Positions 35,587 through 43,928 of a stretch of 43,928 nt of DNA are shown one piece after another. Below the pieces are notes generated by a model, which ran no database searches, had not been told where the DNA came from, and saw nothing but the letters and a program-made list of their open reading frames with translations. Source of the DNA: Polyangiaceae bacterium (GTDB taxonomy: Bacteria > Myxococcota_A > Polyangia > Polyangiales > Polyangiaceae). The stretch lies in the NCBI GenBank assembly GCA_023150915.1, contig JAKLKA010000050.1, positions 1 through 43,928 of the forward strand. Direction: 5' to 3'. How positions within the stretch are numbered: the first letter of the stretch is position 1; the number at the start of each line of letters is the position of its first letter. The position numbers and the translations under genes were made by a program.

Positions 35587-37854
35587 TCAGTACGCGCTGG
35601 GGTTGGCGCGCAGGCCACCGGGGATGGCCAGGGCGAGCCGCGGGATGGCGTCGTCGCCCCCGGACAGGTACGAGTACCGCGCGAGGTTGCCGACGACGCG
35701 GCTCACGTAGACGCGAGTCTCGTCGTAAGGAATGCGCGCGACGAACACGTCGAGCGGGAGCTTCTCGCCGGTCTCGAGCCAGCGACTCACGGCGCTGGGG
35801 CCGGCGTTGTAGGCCGCGGCGGCGAGCGCCACGTTCCCCCCGAAGGTGCCCAGCACCTTCGACAAGTAGAAGCTGCCGAGGCGGATGTTGTACGCGGGGC
35901 TCGACAACAGCAGGGGCTCGAAGGGCAGCTCGAGCTCTTTCGCGGCGTTTTGCGCCGTGGGTGGGATGAGCTGCAAGAGCCCGACGGCGTTGGCCGGCGA
36001 GACCACCGCCGGGGCAAACGCGCTCTCTTGGCGCATCACCGCATAGATCAGGTCGTTCGGCAGGCCCCACTTCTGCTCGGCGCTGCGCACCAGATCTTCG
36101 TACGGTCGCGGATACACGCAGTCCCAGAGCCAGCGCGTGTCGGGGGCGGGCGCGCGGTTCAGGTCCTCGGGGCGGGCGGCCCGCTGCCCCACGCGATAGC
36201 GCCGCGCTGCCGGGCCCAGGGCGCCATACATGCGGCACAGCGCCTCGTCACCGCGCGGGGCGTACTGCCTGCGGATCGACTCTTCGTGGCGCTCGAGCTC
36301 GCGCTCGGCGTCCAGATCCAGACCCAGCGAGTGCAAGAGCCGCGCTTTCGCTGGCAGCTCGACGGCGAGCTCGGAACGCACCGACCCGAGCTTGGGCGGC
36401 TCGATCGGCGTGGGCTTGGGCTGGCCCAGCGCCTCGAGGCGGCTGGCGGCCGCCAGGGCCGCGAACGAGAGCGGACGCTCGTCGACCACCTGTCGGTAGA
36501 GCTTCGCCGCAGCGGGTTTCTTGCCGGCACCCTCGAGCGCCACCGCGGTCAGCTCGCGCAGCGAGGCGGCCTCGTGCTCCTTGGTCTCGGCCTCGGCCAG
36601 CGCGCCCAGCGCCTTGGCCGCCTGGTCGTGCTGGCCCGCTGCGAGCAGCGACACCGCGCGCTCGTAGTGCACCTGGCTCGAGAACTGCCCCGCCTTGGCG
36701 TGCCGCTTGGTGTACGCCGCGTAGGCAACGGAAGCCTCTTTCCACCGGCCGCCGACGTACAAGAGCCGCGCGGAGAGGAAGCGAGCACGCTCGGCGTACG
36801 GGCTGCTCTTGAAGCGGCGCGCCACGTCGCCATACACGGCGATGGCGCGGTCGTCTTTGTGGGTGCGCGACAGGGCGCGGGCGGCGTGGAACAAGTCGTG
36901 GGCCGCGTGCTCGCCGCCCTGCCTGGATGCGTCGGTGAGCACCTCGGCGGCCCGCTCGAAGTCCCGTGCCTGGTACAGCGCCCAGCCGCGAGCGTGGAGC
37001 GCCTCGGCCTTGCTCACCCCCGGGCCGTCGGCCCGGTCGATGGCAGCGATCTCGCGCTCGACGAGCTCGACCTTTCCCGCGCGCGCCATGGCCAGGGCGC
37101 GCTCGTAGCGCTCGCGCTTGGTCAGAGCGCGTTTGGGCGAGAGCTTCTCCAGCCGCGCGTCCACGTCGCCGGCGAAGTCTGCCGACGGCGCAAACGTCGC
37201 CAACCAGCGCAGCTCGGTCGTCGCGATATCGGTGGCGCCTTGCTTCTCGGCGATGGTCGCGCGGGCGTGTCGTGCCGCGATCTCGTCCTTCGAGGGGCCG
37301 TTCTTCTTGGGCTTCGCGGCGCTCGCGAGACCCACCGCGCGGTCAGCCGCCTTCCGCGCGTCGTCGAGCTTGCCGGCGCGTTCCCACGCCAGGGCAGCCT
37401 GGGTGAACCCGGCCGAGGTGTTCTTGCCCTCGAAATACTTCGCCGCCGCGTCGAACGGGCCCGCCTTGGCCTGGGCTTCGGCGCGCTCGTCGGCAATCTC
37501 GGGCCCGAGCACCGGCAGCTCTTTCTCCAGGTCCTTCAGCAAGCTCACCGCCGCGGCGTCGTCCCCGAGGGCCCGCGCCACCCAGGCACGGGCAAAGCGC
37601 ACCTCGGGCCGGTCCCGCTTCGGGCCCAGGGCATCGATCAGCTTCGCCGCCTGCTCCCACTGCTGCAGCCGAATGGCCTCGGTCCACTCGCTGGGCTTGA
37701 CCTCGGGCACCGCCGCGCTGGCGTCCGCCGGCGGAGCCGCCGCTTCCGCCACGCTCGGGGCGGCCTCGGTGGGCGTGGGCGGGGGGCCCGACCCGCGGGT
37801 GCACGCCGCCCCCCAGACGGCGAAAGTAGCGCTGATCCAGAGCCGCCGCATCAC
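35587..37854 (-). CDS. Slt70-like soluble lytic murein transglycosylase lipoprotein
   Basis: This 755-aa protein cleaves peptidoglycan glycan strands to form 1,6-anhydro ends. It has a lipobox (GAAC), then a long helical superhelix of TPR-like units (about residues 50-560). The C-terminal GH23 domain shows YAVMRQESAFAP (catalytic Glu610), AVGLLQLIPPTAQNAA, NIRLGSFYLSKVL and ALAAAAYNAGPSAVSRWL. The length exceeds E. coli Slt70 by about 110 residues. It lies 48 bp after the outer-membrane protein gene, in the same direction. It probably acts in the periplasm. Confidence 0.92.
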   Translation of the reverse strand: MMRRLWISATFAVWGAACTRGSGPPPTPTEAAPSVAEAAAPPADASAAVPEVKPSEWTEAIRLQQWEQAAKLIDALGPKRDRPEVRFARAWVARALGDDAAAVSLLKDLEKELPVLGPEIADERAEAQAKAGPFDAAAKYFEGKNTSAGFTQAALAWERAGKLDDARKAADRAVGLASAAKPKKNGPSKDEIAARHARATIAEKQGATDIATTELRWLATFAPSADFAGDVDARLEKLSPKRALTKRERYERALAMARAGKVELVEREIAAIDRADGPGVSKAEALHARGWALYQARDFERAAEVLTDASRQGGEHAAHDLFHAARALSRTHKDDRAIAVYGDVARRFKSSPYAERARFLSARLLYVGGRWKEASVAYAAYTKRHAKAGQFSSQVHYERAVSLLAAGQHDQAAKALGALAEAETKEHEAASLRELTAVALEGAGKKPAAAKLYRQVVDERPLSFAALAAASRLEALGQPKPTPIEPPKLGSVRSELAVELPAKARLLHSLGLDLDAERELERHEESIRRQYAPRGDEALCRMYGALGPAARRYRVGQRAARPEDLNRAPAPDTRWLWDCVYPRPYEDLVRSAEQKWGLPNDLIYAVMRQESAFAPAVVSPANAVGLLQLIPPTAQNAAKELELPFEPLLLSSPAYNIRLGSFYLSKVLGTFGGNVALAAAAYNAGPSAVSRWLETGEKLPLDVFVARIPYDETRVYVSRVVGNLARYSYLSGGDDAIPRLALAIPGGLRANPSAY

Positions 37855-37902
37855 CCGCCCTTACCTAGCACGCCCGGGCAAACCAGCCGAAAAACCGCGG
37901 GG

Positions 37903-38451
37903 TCACCAGCCGTAGCGGAATTCGGCGCGGAGCAGCGCCGAGAAATACGGGGCGTCCCCCACCCCGCCAAGCGGGTCGCTCATGAAGCCGTGGTAGCTGA
38001 TCTGCGCGCCCAGGCCGAAGGTTCGAGACACGGTGTAGTCCAGGCCGAGGGGGATCGAGACCCCGAGCTCGCGCTGCTTCAGGTGGCTGGGCCATGGCCC
38101 TCCGGAGAACGCGTAGTACCCGCCCAGGATTCCGGCGTACGGCACCCACTCGAGCACGTCGAGCTTGTAGACCACGCCGCCCGCAGCCGAATAGAGGCGG
38201 GTCGGGCGGTCGGGCAGGAACTCGTGCTGCGCGGCGCCGAGCTCGATCCGGAAGTCGAACATGTCCGAGACGTCGTAGGCGACGACAACGCCCAGCATGG
38301 GCGCGATCGGCGAGCCCCCATTCACGAACTCGGCGGCGCCCAGCCCGCCGCCGAAGTGCCACTGCTCTTCATAGGCGTGGGCTTGCCCCGCCACCGCGAG
38401 CACGACGGCTGCGGCACACGGCGCCAGCGCTCGACCCATGACCGGACTCAT
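37903..38451 (-). CDS. Outer-membrane beta-barrel protein
   Basis: This 182-aa protein has a signal peptide (AAAVVLAVAGQAHA) and a mature sequence of alternating hydrophobic and Gly/aromatic strands (WHFGGGLGAAEFV, LGVVVAYDVSDMFDFRIELGAA, YAGILGGYYAF, ending in the outer-membrane-type C-terminus FRYGW). This looks like an 8-stranded OmpW/OmpX-like barrel. An upstream GTG at 38475 overlaps the stop of priA (GTGA); the ATG at 38451 or 38439 better places the signal peptide. Function unknown. Confidence 0.78.
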   Translation of the reverse strand: MSPVMGRALAPCAAAVVLAVAGQAHAYEEQWHFGGGLGAAEFVNGGSPIAPMLGVVVAYDVSDMFDFRIELGAAQHEFLPDRPTRLYSAAGGVVYKLDVLEWVPYAGILGGYYAFSGGPWPSHLKQRELGVSIPLGLDYTVSRTFGLGAQISYHGFMSDPLGGVGDAPYFSALLRAEFRYGW

Positions 38452-38471
38452 ACTCGATCTGACCCCGGCAT

Positions 38472-40694
38472 TCACAGCATGTTCACCGGATCGATGTCGA
38501 TCGCCACGCGCACGGCACGGTCCACGGCGGCGCGCGCCACGGCCAAGAGCACCGGCCTCATTTTTGCGCGGTCGTCGCTCCGCACCATGAAGCGGAAGCG
38601 GTACCGGTTGCGGAGCCGGGGCAGCGGCGCAGGCGCCGGGCCGAGCACCTCGACCTCGTGCGCGGCGTGCTTGCGCGCGAGCTGAGCCAGCCTTTCGGCC
38701 GCTTCGCGGGCCCGCGCCTCGTGCAGCGCATCCACGCGCACCAGCGCGATGCGCCGATACGGCGGGTAGCCGAGCTCGCGGCGATCGGCCAGCTCGCGCT
38801 CCACGAACCGCGCCACGTCGTGGTTCGCTGCCAGCGCCACGGCCGGGTGCTCGGGCTGCCAGGTCTGGATCAGCACCTTGCCGGGCACGTCACCGCGCCC
38901 CGCTCGCCCGGCGACCTGGACCAACAGGTGGAAGGCCCGCTCGGCCGCCCGGAAGTCGGGCATGGCGAGCGCCGCATCCGCGTTGAGCACCCCCACCAGG
39001 GTCACGTCTGGCAGGTCGTGACCCTTGGTCACCATCTGCGTGCCCACCAGCACGTCGATCTCGCGGCGGCGCATGCGGTCGAGGACCTTCTCGCTCTTTG
39101 CGCCCGCCGCCACGTCGCGATCCAGCCGAGCGATGCGCGCGGCCGGAAACGCCTCGGCCAGCGCCTGCTCGATGCGCTCGGTGCCGGCGCCCTCTTCGCT
39201 CAGGCGCCCGCTGCCACAGCCCGGGCACCGGTCGACGAGCGCCGTGGAATGATCGCAATAGTGACAAGCCAGCCTGGGCCGACCGCTGCGGTGCAGCGTG
39301 AGGGCCACGGCGCAGCTGGGGCACTCGACCACCTTGCCGCACGCCTCGCACAGCAGGCTGGGCGCGAACCCGCGGCGGTTGAGGAACAAGATGGCCTGAC
39401 CCTTCTGCTCCAGGGTCTGCTCGAGCGCGCGATGAAGTGGCAGGCTGAGCAGTCGGTGGCCCGACGGCCCGGCGCCCACTCGCCTCAAGTCGATCAGCTC
39501 GACCCGCGGCAACACGGCGCTCGCGCGGGCGCGCTCGGGCAAGAGCAGCCGCTCGAGGCGCTGCTCGCGCACCCCGAGCTCGCTGGCCAACGATGGCGTG
39601 GCCGAACCGAGCACGGTCACCGCGCCGGCGCGATGGGCCCGCAGCAGCGCCATGTCGCGCGCGTTGTAACGCACGCCTTCTTCTTGCTTGAACGACCCGT
39701 CGTGCTCCTCGTCGACGCAGATCAGCGCCAGCCGCTCGACCGGTGCAAACAGGGCCGAGCGTGCGCCGACCGCGACCTTGACCTCCCCCGAGCGCAGCGC
39801 CTTCCACATCGCGTGCCGATCGGCGTCCCCCAGGCCGCTGTGCATGACTGCGATGCGCTCGCCCAGCCGCGCGCGGAACCGGCCGACCAGCTGGGGCGTG
39901 AGCGCGATCTCGGGCACCAGCACGATGGCCGAGCCCCCCAGGGCCAGCGCCCGCTCCACCGCCCGCAGATAGACCTCGGTCTTGCCCGAGCCGGTGACCC
40001 CGTGCAGCAGAAAACCGCCGCGCTCGTGGGCCTCGAGCCGCGCGTGGATGGCGTCGACCGCGCGGGCCTGGGGCGGCGTGAGCTGTGGAGGCGTGTCGCG
40101 CGGGGCGGGCACCACGAAGAACGGGTCCCGGGCCTTCGGCTGCTCTTCCAGCGTCACCAGGCCGGCCTGGGCCAGCCGCTCGAGCGCGGCGCGAGCGTTG
40201 CCGAAGCGCGCGACCAGCGACGCCACCTCTGCCGGCCCGCTCGCCAGCAGGTGCTCGTGAACCGCCCGAGCCTGCCCGCGGATCTGGGCCGGCACCGGCA
40301 GGGGGAGCGCCGTCGCGACCCGGACCAGGCGGCCCACCGCAGCGAGCTTTGCCTGGCCGGCGAGCGCGCGCGCCGAGCTGCGCTCGATGGCGGGCAGGGC
40401 CAGGCGCATCACGTCCCCGATCGGCGCCAGGTAATAGCGCGCCAGCTCGAGCAAGAAGTCCAAGAGCTCGACCCGCAGCACCGGCTCGGGGTCGACCAGC
40501 GCGACCACGGGCCTCAGCTTGTCGAGCGGCACGTCGGGCTCGCGCTCTGCCACGTCGAGCACCACGCCCACCACGCGCCGCCGGCCGAAGTCGCACAGCA
40601 CCCGAGCGCCGCGCTGCAGCTCGAGCCCCGCCGGCACCGAATAGGTGAATGCCTGCCCGAGCGGCACCGGCACCGAGACGCGCGCGAGAAGCAC
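38472..40694 (-). CDS. priA: Primosomal protein N' (PriA helicase)
   Basis: PriA is a superfamily 2 helicase that restarts stalled replication forks. At 740 aa it has an N-terminal 3'-DNA-binding domain (VSVPVPLGQAFTYSVP, FGRRRVVGVVLD). The Walker A motif is HGVTGSGKTEVYL and Walker B is CVDEEHDGSFKQEEG. Further motifs are GSATPSL, LFLNRRGFAP and GTQMVTKGHDLPDVTLVGV. A zinc-binding insertion lies between the helicase halves (CEACGKVVECPSC, CHYCDH, CPGCGS), as in E. coli PriA. It starts 9 bp after the end of a Ser/Thr kinase gene and overlaps the frame of the barrel protein, suggesting one transcript. Confidence 0.96.
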   Translation of the reverse strand: MLLARVSVPVPLGQAFTYSVPAGLELQRGARVLCDFGRRRVVGVVLDVAEREPDVPLDKLRPVVALVDPEPVLRVELLDFLLELARYYLAPIGDVMRLALPAIERSSARALAGQAKLAAVGRLVRVATALPLPVPAQIRGQARAVHEHLLASGPAEVASLVARFGNARAALERLAQAGLVTLEEQPKARDPFFVVPAPRDTPPQLTPPQARAVDAIHARLEAHERGGFLLHGVTGSGKTEVYLRAVERALALGGSAIVLVPEIALTPQLVGRFRARLGERIAVMHSGLGDADRHAMWKALRSGEVKVAVGARSALFAPVERLALICVDEEHDGSFKQEEGVRYNARDMALLRAHRAGAVTVLGSATPSLASELGVREQRLERLLLPERARASAVLPRVELIDLRRVGAGPSGHRLLSLPLHRALEQTLEQKGQAILFLNRRGFAPSLLCEACGKVVECPSCAVALTLHRSGRPRLACHYCDHSTALVDRCPGCGSGRLSEEGAGTERIEQALAEAFPAARIARLDRDVAAGAKSEKVLDRMRRREIDVLVGTQMVTKGHDLPDVTLVGVLNADAALAMPDFRAAERAFHLLVQVAGRAGRGDVPGKVLIQTWQPEHPAVALAANHDVARFVERELADRRELGYPPYRRIALVRVDALHEARAREAAERLAQLARKHAAHEVEVLGPAPAPLPRLRNRYRFRFMVRSDDRAKMRPVLLAVARAAVDRAVRVAIDIDPVNML

Positions 40695-40703
40695 GAGGTG
40701 GAT

Positions 40704-41963
40704 CTAGCGCATCACCACGGCGATCACGATCACCGCGAGCACCACACCGATCATCATCCACAAAAGGAAGCTGGGGCCGCTCTTTTCGCGCTCAGCTGCT
40801 TCGCGGGGCCGGGTCGAGTGGACCACCCCGACCAGAGACGGCGGCGAGTCCACGCGCGGCGGCGGGGGCGACTCGGCAGGCGCCTGGCGCAGCACCACCT
40901 GGTGCGGCGCCGCCGGCGCGGCCAGCCCTGCCAGCGAGTCGAGGTCGGTGCTGCCGGGCGTCTCTTCATGGCGCTTGGCAGCCCGCTCGCGACTGCGCCT
41001 CCGCTCGACGATCTCGGCGCCGAAGGTCTGCATCAGCCATTCGCCGACCCGCAGCGGGCTGGCCAGCATGCCGGACTCTCCGGCCCAATCTTCGAGCTCG
41101 CGCGAGAACTCGCGGGCGCTGGGAAAGCGCTCGTCGGGGTTCCGGGCCAGCGCGCGCTTCACGATGGCGTGGAGCGCCGGCTCGTTCGGCAGCTCGCGCG
41201 CGGGCAGTGGCGGGATCTCGGCGCGACGCGCCTGCTCGAGCGACGGTGGCCGCCCGCCCTCGCCACGATACAGCCGGCGACCCGCGAGCAGCTCCCACAA
41301 GATCACACCCGCGGCGAACACGTCCGAGCGCGCATCCACCGTGCCCCCGGCGGCGGCCTCGGGGCTCATGTAGCCGGCCTTGCCCTGGATGGCCTCTGTG
41401 GGCAGCTCGGCCCCGACCCCCATCGCGCGCGCGATGCCGAAGTCGCAGAGCTTCACCTCACCGTCGAAGCTGACCAGCACGTTCGACGGGGACACGTCGC
41501 GGTGCACCACGCCCAGGGGCCGGCCGTCGGCGTCTTTCTTCCGGTGGGCATAGTCGAGGGCGCGTAGCGTCTCGATCACGATCAGGATCGAGAACTCGAC
41601 CGGCAGCGGGGTCTTGGTGCGCGAGCAGCGCTTGAGCAGGTCCGAGAGGTCGAAGCCCTCGACGTACTCCATGGCGATGTACAGGACGTCGTCCTCGCGC
41701 CCCAGGTCGATGACCTGCACCACGTTCCCGTGCGACAGCCCCGCGGCCAGCTTGGCCTCTTCGATCAAGAGCTGCGAGAACTCTTGGCTCGACGCCAGGA
41801 TCGGCAAGATCTGTTTGACCACCACCAGGCGCTCGCCGCCCAGGTCGGTGCTCTGGCGGCCCAGATAGATGCGCGCCATGCCGCCCTCGCCGATCTTGTC
41901 GAACAGCACGAAGCGCCCGAAACGTCTCGGAAGGGGCTCGCTGGACGGGGGCGGCTCGGACAC
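40704..41963 (-). CDS. Membrane-anchored Ser/Thr protein kinase
   Basis: This Hanks-type kinase has GEGGMARIYLG, the ATP-binding Lys50 (LVVVKQI), the catalytic loop HRDVSPSN (Asp156, with Ser replacing the usual Lys), DFG at 174-176 and YMSPEAAAGG. The HRDxSPxN form is common in myxobacterial kinases, so activity is plausible though altered. The kinase core ends near residue 300; a Pro/Arg-rich linker is followed by a C-terminal membrane helix (about 398-419), again without a sensor. It is 72 bp after the TetR gene and 9 bp before priA. Confidence 0.92.
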   Translation of the reverse strand: MSEPPPSSEPLPRRFGRFVLFDKIGEGGMARIYLGRQSTDLGGERLVVVKQILPILASSQEFSQLLIEEAKLAAGLSHGNVVQVIDLGREDDVLYIAMEYVEGFDLSDLLKRCSRTKTPLPVEFSILIVIETLRALDYAHRKKDADGRPLGVVHRDVSPSNVLVSFDGEVKLCDFGIARAMGVGAELPTEAIQGKAGYMSPEAAAGGTVDARSDVFAAGVILWELLAGRRLYRGEGGRPPSLEQARRAEIPPLPARELPNEPALHAIVKRALARNPDERFPSAREFSRELEDWAGESGMLASPLRVGEWLMQTFGAEIVERRRSRERAAKRHEETPGSTDLDSLAGLAAPAAPHQVVLRQAPAESPPPPRVDSPPSLVGVVHSTRPREAAEREKSGPSFLLWMMIGVVLAVIVIAVVMR

Positions 41964-42035
41964 CAGGGGCCGATCGTAGCCAGCCGGCTCGCGAGAGCGC
42001 CAGCAATTGTCTAGGTCTGCGGCATTCCAGCCCGG

Positions 42036-42623
42036 TCAGTGCGTGCGCCGGCGCCGCGGCGGGTTGGCCTGCGCACGGACGGCGGCCAGGATCTCTTCGC
42101 CCAGGCGGCGCTCGCCCACCGCGCGCGCGAGCAGCAGCGCGCCCACCCACGAAGACAAGAGCTGGATGGCGCGCCGACGACCCGCCGTGCCGCCGCCCAG
42201 GCGCGCCGCCATCTGCCGCAAGATGCCGTCGATCCGGGCGGCAAACACCTTCTGAACCGAGGCCGGCGCGCGGGCGACCTCTGCCCCCAAGGCCGGGACC
42301 GGGCAGCCGTCGGCGGGCCCGGCCCGGTGAGCCGACGACAGATAGCGCTTCGCCGCGGCGCGCGCCCAAGCATCGCCCTCGAGCGCGTCGAGCCCGCGCC
42401 CCAGCAGGTTCTCCTGCGACTCGTCCAGGACACGCTCCAGCGACTCGATCAAGAGCTGAGTCTTGTCGCGGAAGTGAGCATAGAACCCGCCGCGGGTCAG
42501 CCCGGCGGCCGACATCAGCCGATCGACGCCGGTGGCCTGAAAACCGTCTTTCCGGAACAGCCGAGCAGCGACCCGCACGATGCGCGCGTGGGTCTTGGGT
42601 TTGTGATCCGGCGGGTAAGGCAT
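42036..42623 (-). CDS. TetR/AcrR-family transcriptional regulator
   Basis: This 195-aa repressor-type protein has an N-terminal helix-turn-helix (ARIVRVAARLFRKDGFQATGVD, then LMSAAGLTRGGFYAHFRDK), typical of TetR. The ligand-binding half (about 65-185) is divergent and the ligand unknown. The start ATG at 42623 was chosen; the longer frame to 42713 has no domain and would run through the operator candidate. It diverges from the VOC gene, with an inverted repeat at 42669-42686 between them, which suggests autoregulation and control of the VOC gene. Confidence 0.9.
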   Translation of the reverse strand: MPYPPDHKPKTHARIVRVAARLFRKDGFQATGVDRLMSAAGLTRGGFYAHFRDKTQLLIESLERVLDESQENLLGRGLDALEGDAWARAAAKRYLSSAHRAGPADGCPVPALGAEVARAPASVQKVFAARIDGILRQMAARLGGGTAGRRRAIQLLSSWVGALLLARAVGERRLGEEILAAVRAQANPPRRRRTH

Positions 42624-42668
42624 GGCCTGGCCGGTAGAATACCCGTGTGGGCTTCCCCCGGGTCGAAA

Positions 42669-42686
42669 ATATGTTAGGCGACATAT
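42669..42686. promoter_or_regulatory. Probable TetR operator (perfect 6-bp inverted repeat)
   Basis: ATATGT (42669-42674) and ACATAT (42681-42686) form a perfect inverted repeat with a 6-base spacer (TAGGCG). It is AT-rich inside GC-rich DNA and lies between the divergent TetR (start 42623) and VOC (start 42725) genes, as expected for a TetR-family operator controlling both. Confidence 0.65.
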
Positions 42687-42724
42687 CCCGAGTGCGTCGT
42701 GCGCGCGGGGCAAGAGGAGGAAGC

Positions 42725-43468
42725 ATGTCGCATCACAACATCGGCCGCGTCTGCTGGCGCGAGCTCATGACTGACAACACGGATCGGGTGAAGGGGTTCT
42801 ACGGCGAGCTGTTCGGGTGGAAGTTCGACGACATGCCGATGGGGGACATGACCTACACCATCGTCAAGCTGGGTGACCGGGGGATCGGAGGCCTGATGAA
42901 GAAGCCGATGCCCGAGGCGCCGGCCGCGTGGCTCAGCTACGTGTCGGTGAAGGACGCCGACGCCGTGGCCGCCACCGCCAAGGCGGAAGGCGGCACCGTG
43001 GTCGTCCCTCCGACGGACATCCCGAATGTGGGGCGGTTCACGGTGTTCGTCGACTTCGCCGGCGCCGCCATCGCGGCTCTGAAGGGCGACGGCGAGCAGC
43101 CGCTGCCCGAGAAGCCCGCGCTGCACGAGTTTTGCTGGGAGACGCTCTCGACCACCGACCTGGGGCGCGCCGCAGCGTTCTACGCCAAGGTGTTCGGCTG
43201 GCAGAAGAAGCCGGGCCCGGCAGGCGACATGACGGTGCTCGGCACCGCCGACAACATGGTCTGCGACGTCCAAAAGGCCGAGAACATGCCGCCGAACTGG
43301 CTGACCTACGTGGTAGTCGAGAAGATCGAGGCCGCCAACGAGCGCGTCGCGAAGCTCGGCGGCAAGGTCCTGATGCCGCTGATCGACGTCCCCAACGTCG
43401 GGCGCATCTCGGCGGTGCAGGACCCGACCGGCGCAGTGCTCGGCCTGTTCCAGCCGAACATGAGCTGA
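42725..43468 (+). CDS. Two-domain VOC (glyoxalase/bleomycin-resistance fold) protein
   Basis: This 247-aa protein has two tandem VOC domains: residues 5-120 (CWRELMTDNTDRVKGFYGELFGW, then TVFVDFAGAAIAAL) and 130-245 (CWETLSTTDLGRAAAFYAKVFGW, then SAVQDPTGAVLGLFQP). The repeated FYxxxFGW marks each half. Such proteins resemble CFP30B-like and other VOC members; metal ligands are not obvious, so the reaction is unknown. The strong ribosome binding site AGAGGAGG sets the start at 42725, although the frame is open from 42647. It is likely controlled by the divergent TetR regulator. Confidence 0.88.
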   Translation: MSHHNIGRVCWRELMTDNTDRVKGFYGELFGWKFDDMPMGDMTYTIVKLGDRGIGGLMKKPMPEAPAAWLSYVSVKDADAVAATAKAEGGTVVVPPTDIPNVGRFTVFVDFAGAAIAALKGDGEQPLPEKPALHEFCWETLSTTDLGRAAAFYAKVFGWQKKPGPAGDMTVLGTADNMVCDVQKAENMPPNWLTYVVVEKIEAANERVAKLGGKVLMPLIDVPNVGRISAVQDPTGAVLGLFQPNMS

Positions 43469-43478
43469 GGCACGGCAC

Positions 43479-43928
43479 CTACCCGGCGACCAATTCGGCA
43501 AGCCGGTGCAGGAGATACAGCGGCAGCGACAGCAGGGTGTACCGAGCACGGTCACCCTGCGTGGTCGCGACATCCACCGTCATCGACGACGGCGGGTTCG
43601 AGTCGACCCGCACGGCCAGCTTCAGGCCCTTGTCGGCCATGCACTGGTGCAGGCTCTTCATCGCGCCCGCGCTCCCCGATTTGAGCTCGACCGGCACCAC
43701 GCGCCCGCCCAGGGCCACCACGTAGTCGACCTCCCCGGGTCGCCCACCTTCCCGGTGCCAGTAGATGAGGCGCGGGTTGTCCCCCAGGCCCGATCGGTTC
43801 TCGTCAGGGCGACCTGCAGCGTCCGGCTCAGGAGCGAGGCGACCGGACCGGGGTCGAGGCGCGAGGCCCGTCTCTTGCCGCCACGGGCGCATCACGCCGC
43901 GGCCATCGGGGGCGGTGACCGGGGTGGC
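43479..43928 (-). CDS. DUF4143-type protein, C-terminal part (5' end outside window, possibly frameshifted)
   Basis: The frame is open from the window edge to a stop at 43479. The part encoded by about 43480-43790 matches the C-terminal DUF4143 domain of AAA-type ATPases: PRLIYWHREGG, EVDYVVALGGRVVPVELKSGSAGAMKSL, then LAVRVDSNPP. DUF4143 has a PD-(D/E)xK nuclease-like fold, here with EVDY and ELKSG. The upstream 130 bases of the frame (PWRQETGLAPRPRSGRLAPE) do not look like the expected sequence, so a frameshift or degradation near 43800 is possible. It converges on the VOC gene with 10 bp between stops. Confidence 0.55.
   Translation of the reverse strand, partial: ATPVTAPDGRGVMRPWRQETGLAPRPRSGRLAPEPDAAGRPDENRSGLGDNPRLIYWHREGGRPGEVDYVVALGGRVVPVELKSGSAGAMKSLHQCMADKGLKLAVRVDSNPPSSMTVDVATTQGDRARYTLLSLPLYLLHRLAELVAG

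Noticed and set aside
35950-38685. Long plus-strand open frame opposite the lytic transglycosylase
   Set aside because: It spans several minus-strand genes; amino-acid content is that of a shadow frame.
38658-41567. Very long plus-strand open frame opposite priA and a kinase
   Set aside because: It runs across two well-supported minus-strand genes and shows no domain.

Overview
The window is GC-rich, densely packed bacterial chromosome and most likely comes from a myxobacterium (Myxococcota, Polyangia-like). This assignment is inferred from gene content. The lineage markers are a zinc-ribbon/GYF/TM protein ending in an AgmX/PglI-type tail, as in the gliding-machinery protein GltJ; a FrzS/AglZ-like pseudo-receiver plus long coiled coil; two eukaryote-like Ser/Thr kinases with C-terminal membrane anchors; an ECF sigma/FecR pair whose FecR also carries an AgmX-like tail; many lipoproteins; and third codon positions that are almost all G or C. 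I see no prophage, insertion sequence, CRISPR array or large biosynthetic cluster.

Layout. 1-4.9 kb: a truncated secreted repeat protein, a GH35 glycosidase, YciO, ferredoxin FdxA and a lipoprotein. 4.9-15.1 kb: a 960-aa lipoprotein, a class A penicillin-binding protein behind a Ser/Thr kinase, the peptidoglycan-editing factor PgeF, the GltJ-like protein, a GNAT acetyltransferase and an SGNH hydrolase. 15.2-23.2 kb: a thiolase, a two-gene secreted operon (hydrazine-synthase-alpha-like diheme lipoprotein plus HEAT-repeat protein), HisIE, the FrzS/AglZ-like protein and tRNA-Arg(TCT). 23.2-28.0 kb: a small lipoprotein, an organophosphate-type MFS transporter and a four-gene operon with ATGA overlaps (purine nucleoside phosphorylase, cytidine deaminase, amidohydrolase, leucyl/arginyl-protein transferase). 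28.1-32.9 kb: a small basic protein, the ECF sigma/FecR operon, small unknowns, an FGE-like lipoprotein and infA. 32.9-43.9 kb: a HAD phosphatase overlapping a GH113-like glycosidase, then a long minus-strand run (TetR, Ser/Thr kinase, PriA, outer-membrane barrel, Slt-type lytic transglycosylase, lipoprotein), a two-domain VOC protein divergent from TetR, and the C-terminal part of a DUF4143 protein.

Themes. Envelope maintenance recurs (PgeF, class A PBP, Slt, barrel, kinases, many lipoproteins). Two separate genes resemble parts of the myxobacterial motility and polarity apparatus. Nucleoside salvage is translationally coupled to an N-degron transferase. Convergent genes are packed unusually tightly: most convergent pairs are separated by 0-10 bp or overlap, and two pairs have abutting stop codons forming TGATCA. 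The one roomy convergent junction carries a strong hairpin.

The most unusual functional candidate is the hydrazine-synthase-alpha-like diheme lipoprotein with its HEAT-repeat partner. All functions are assigned from sequence reading alone.
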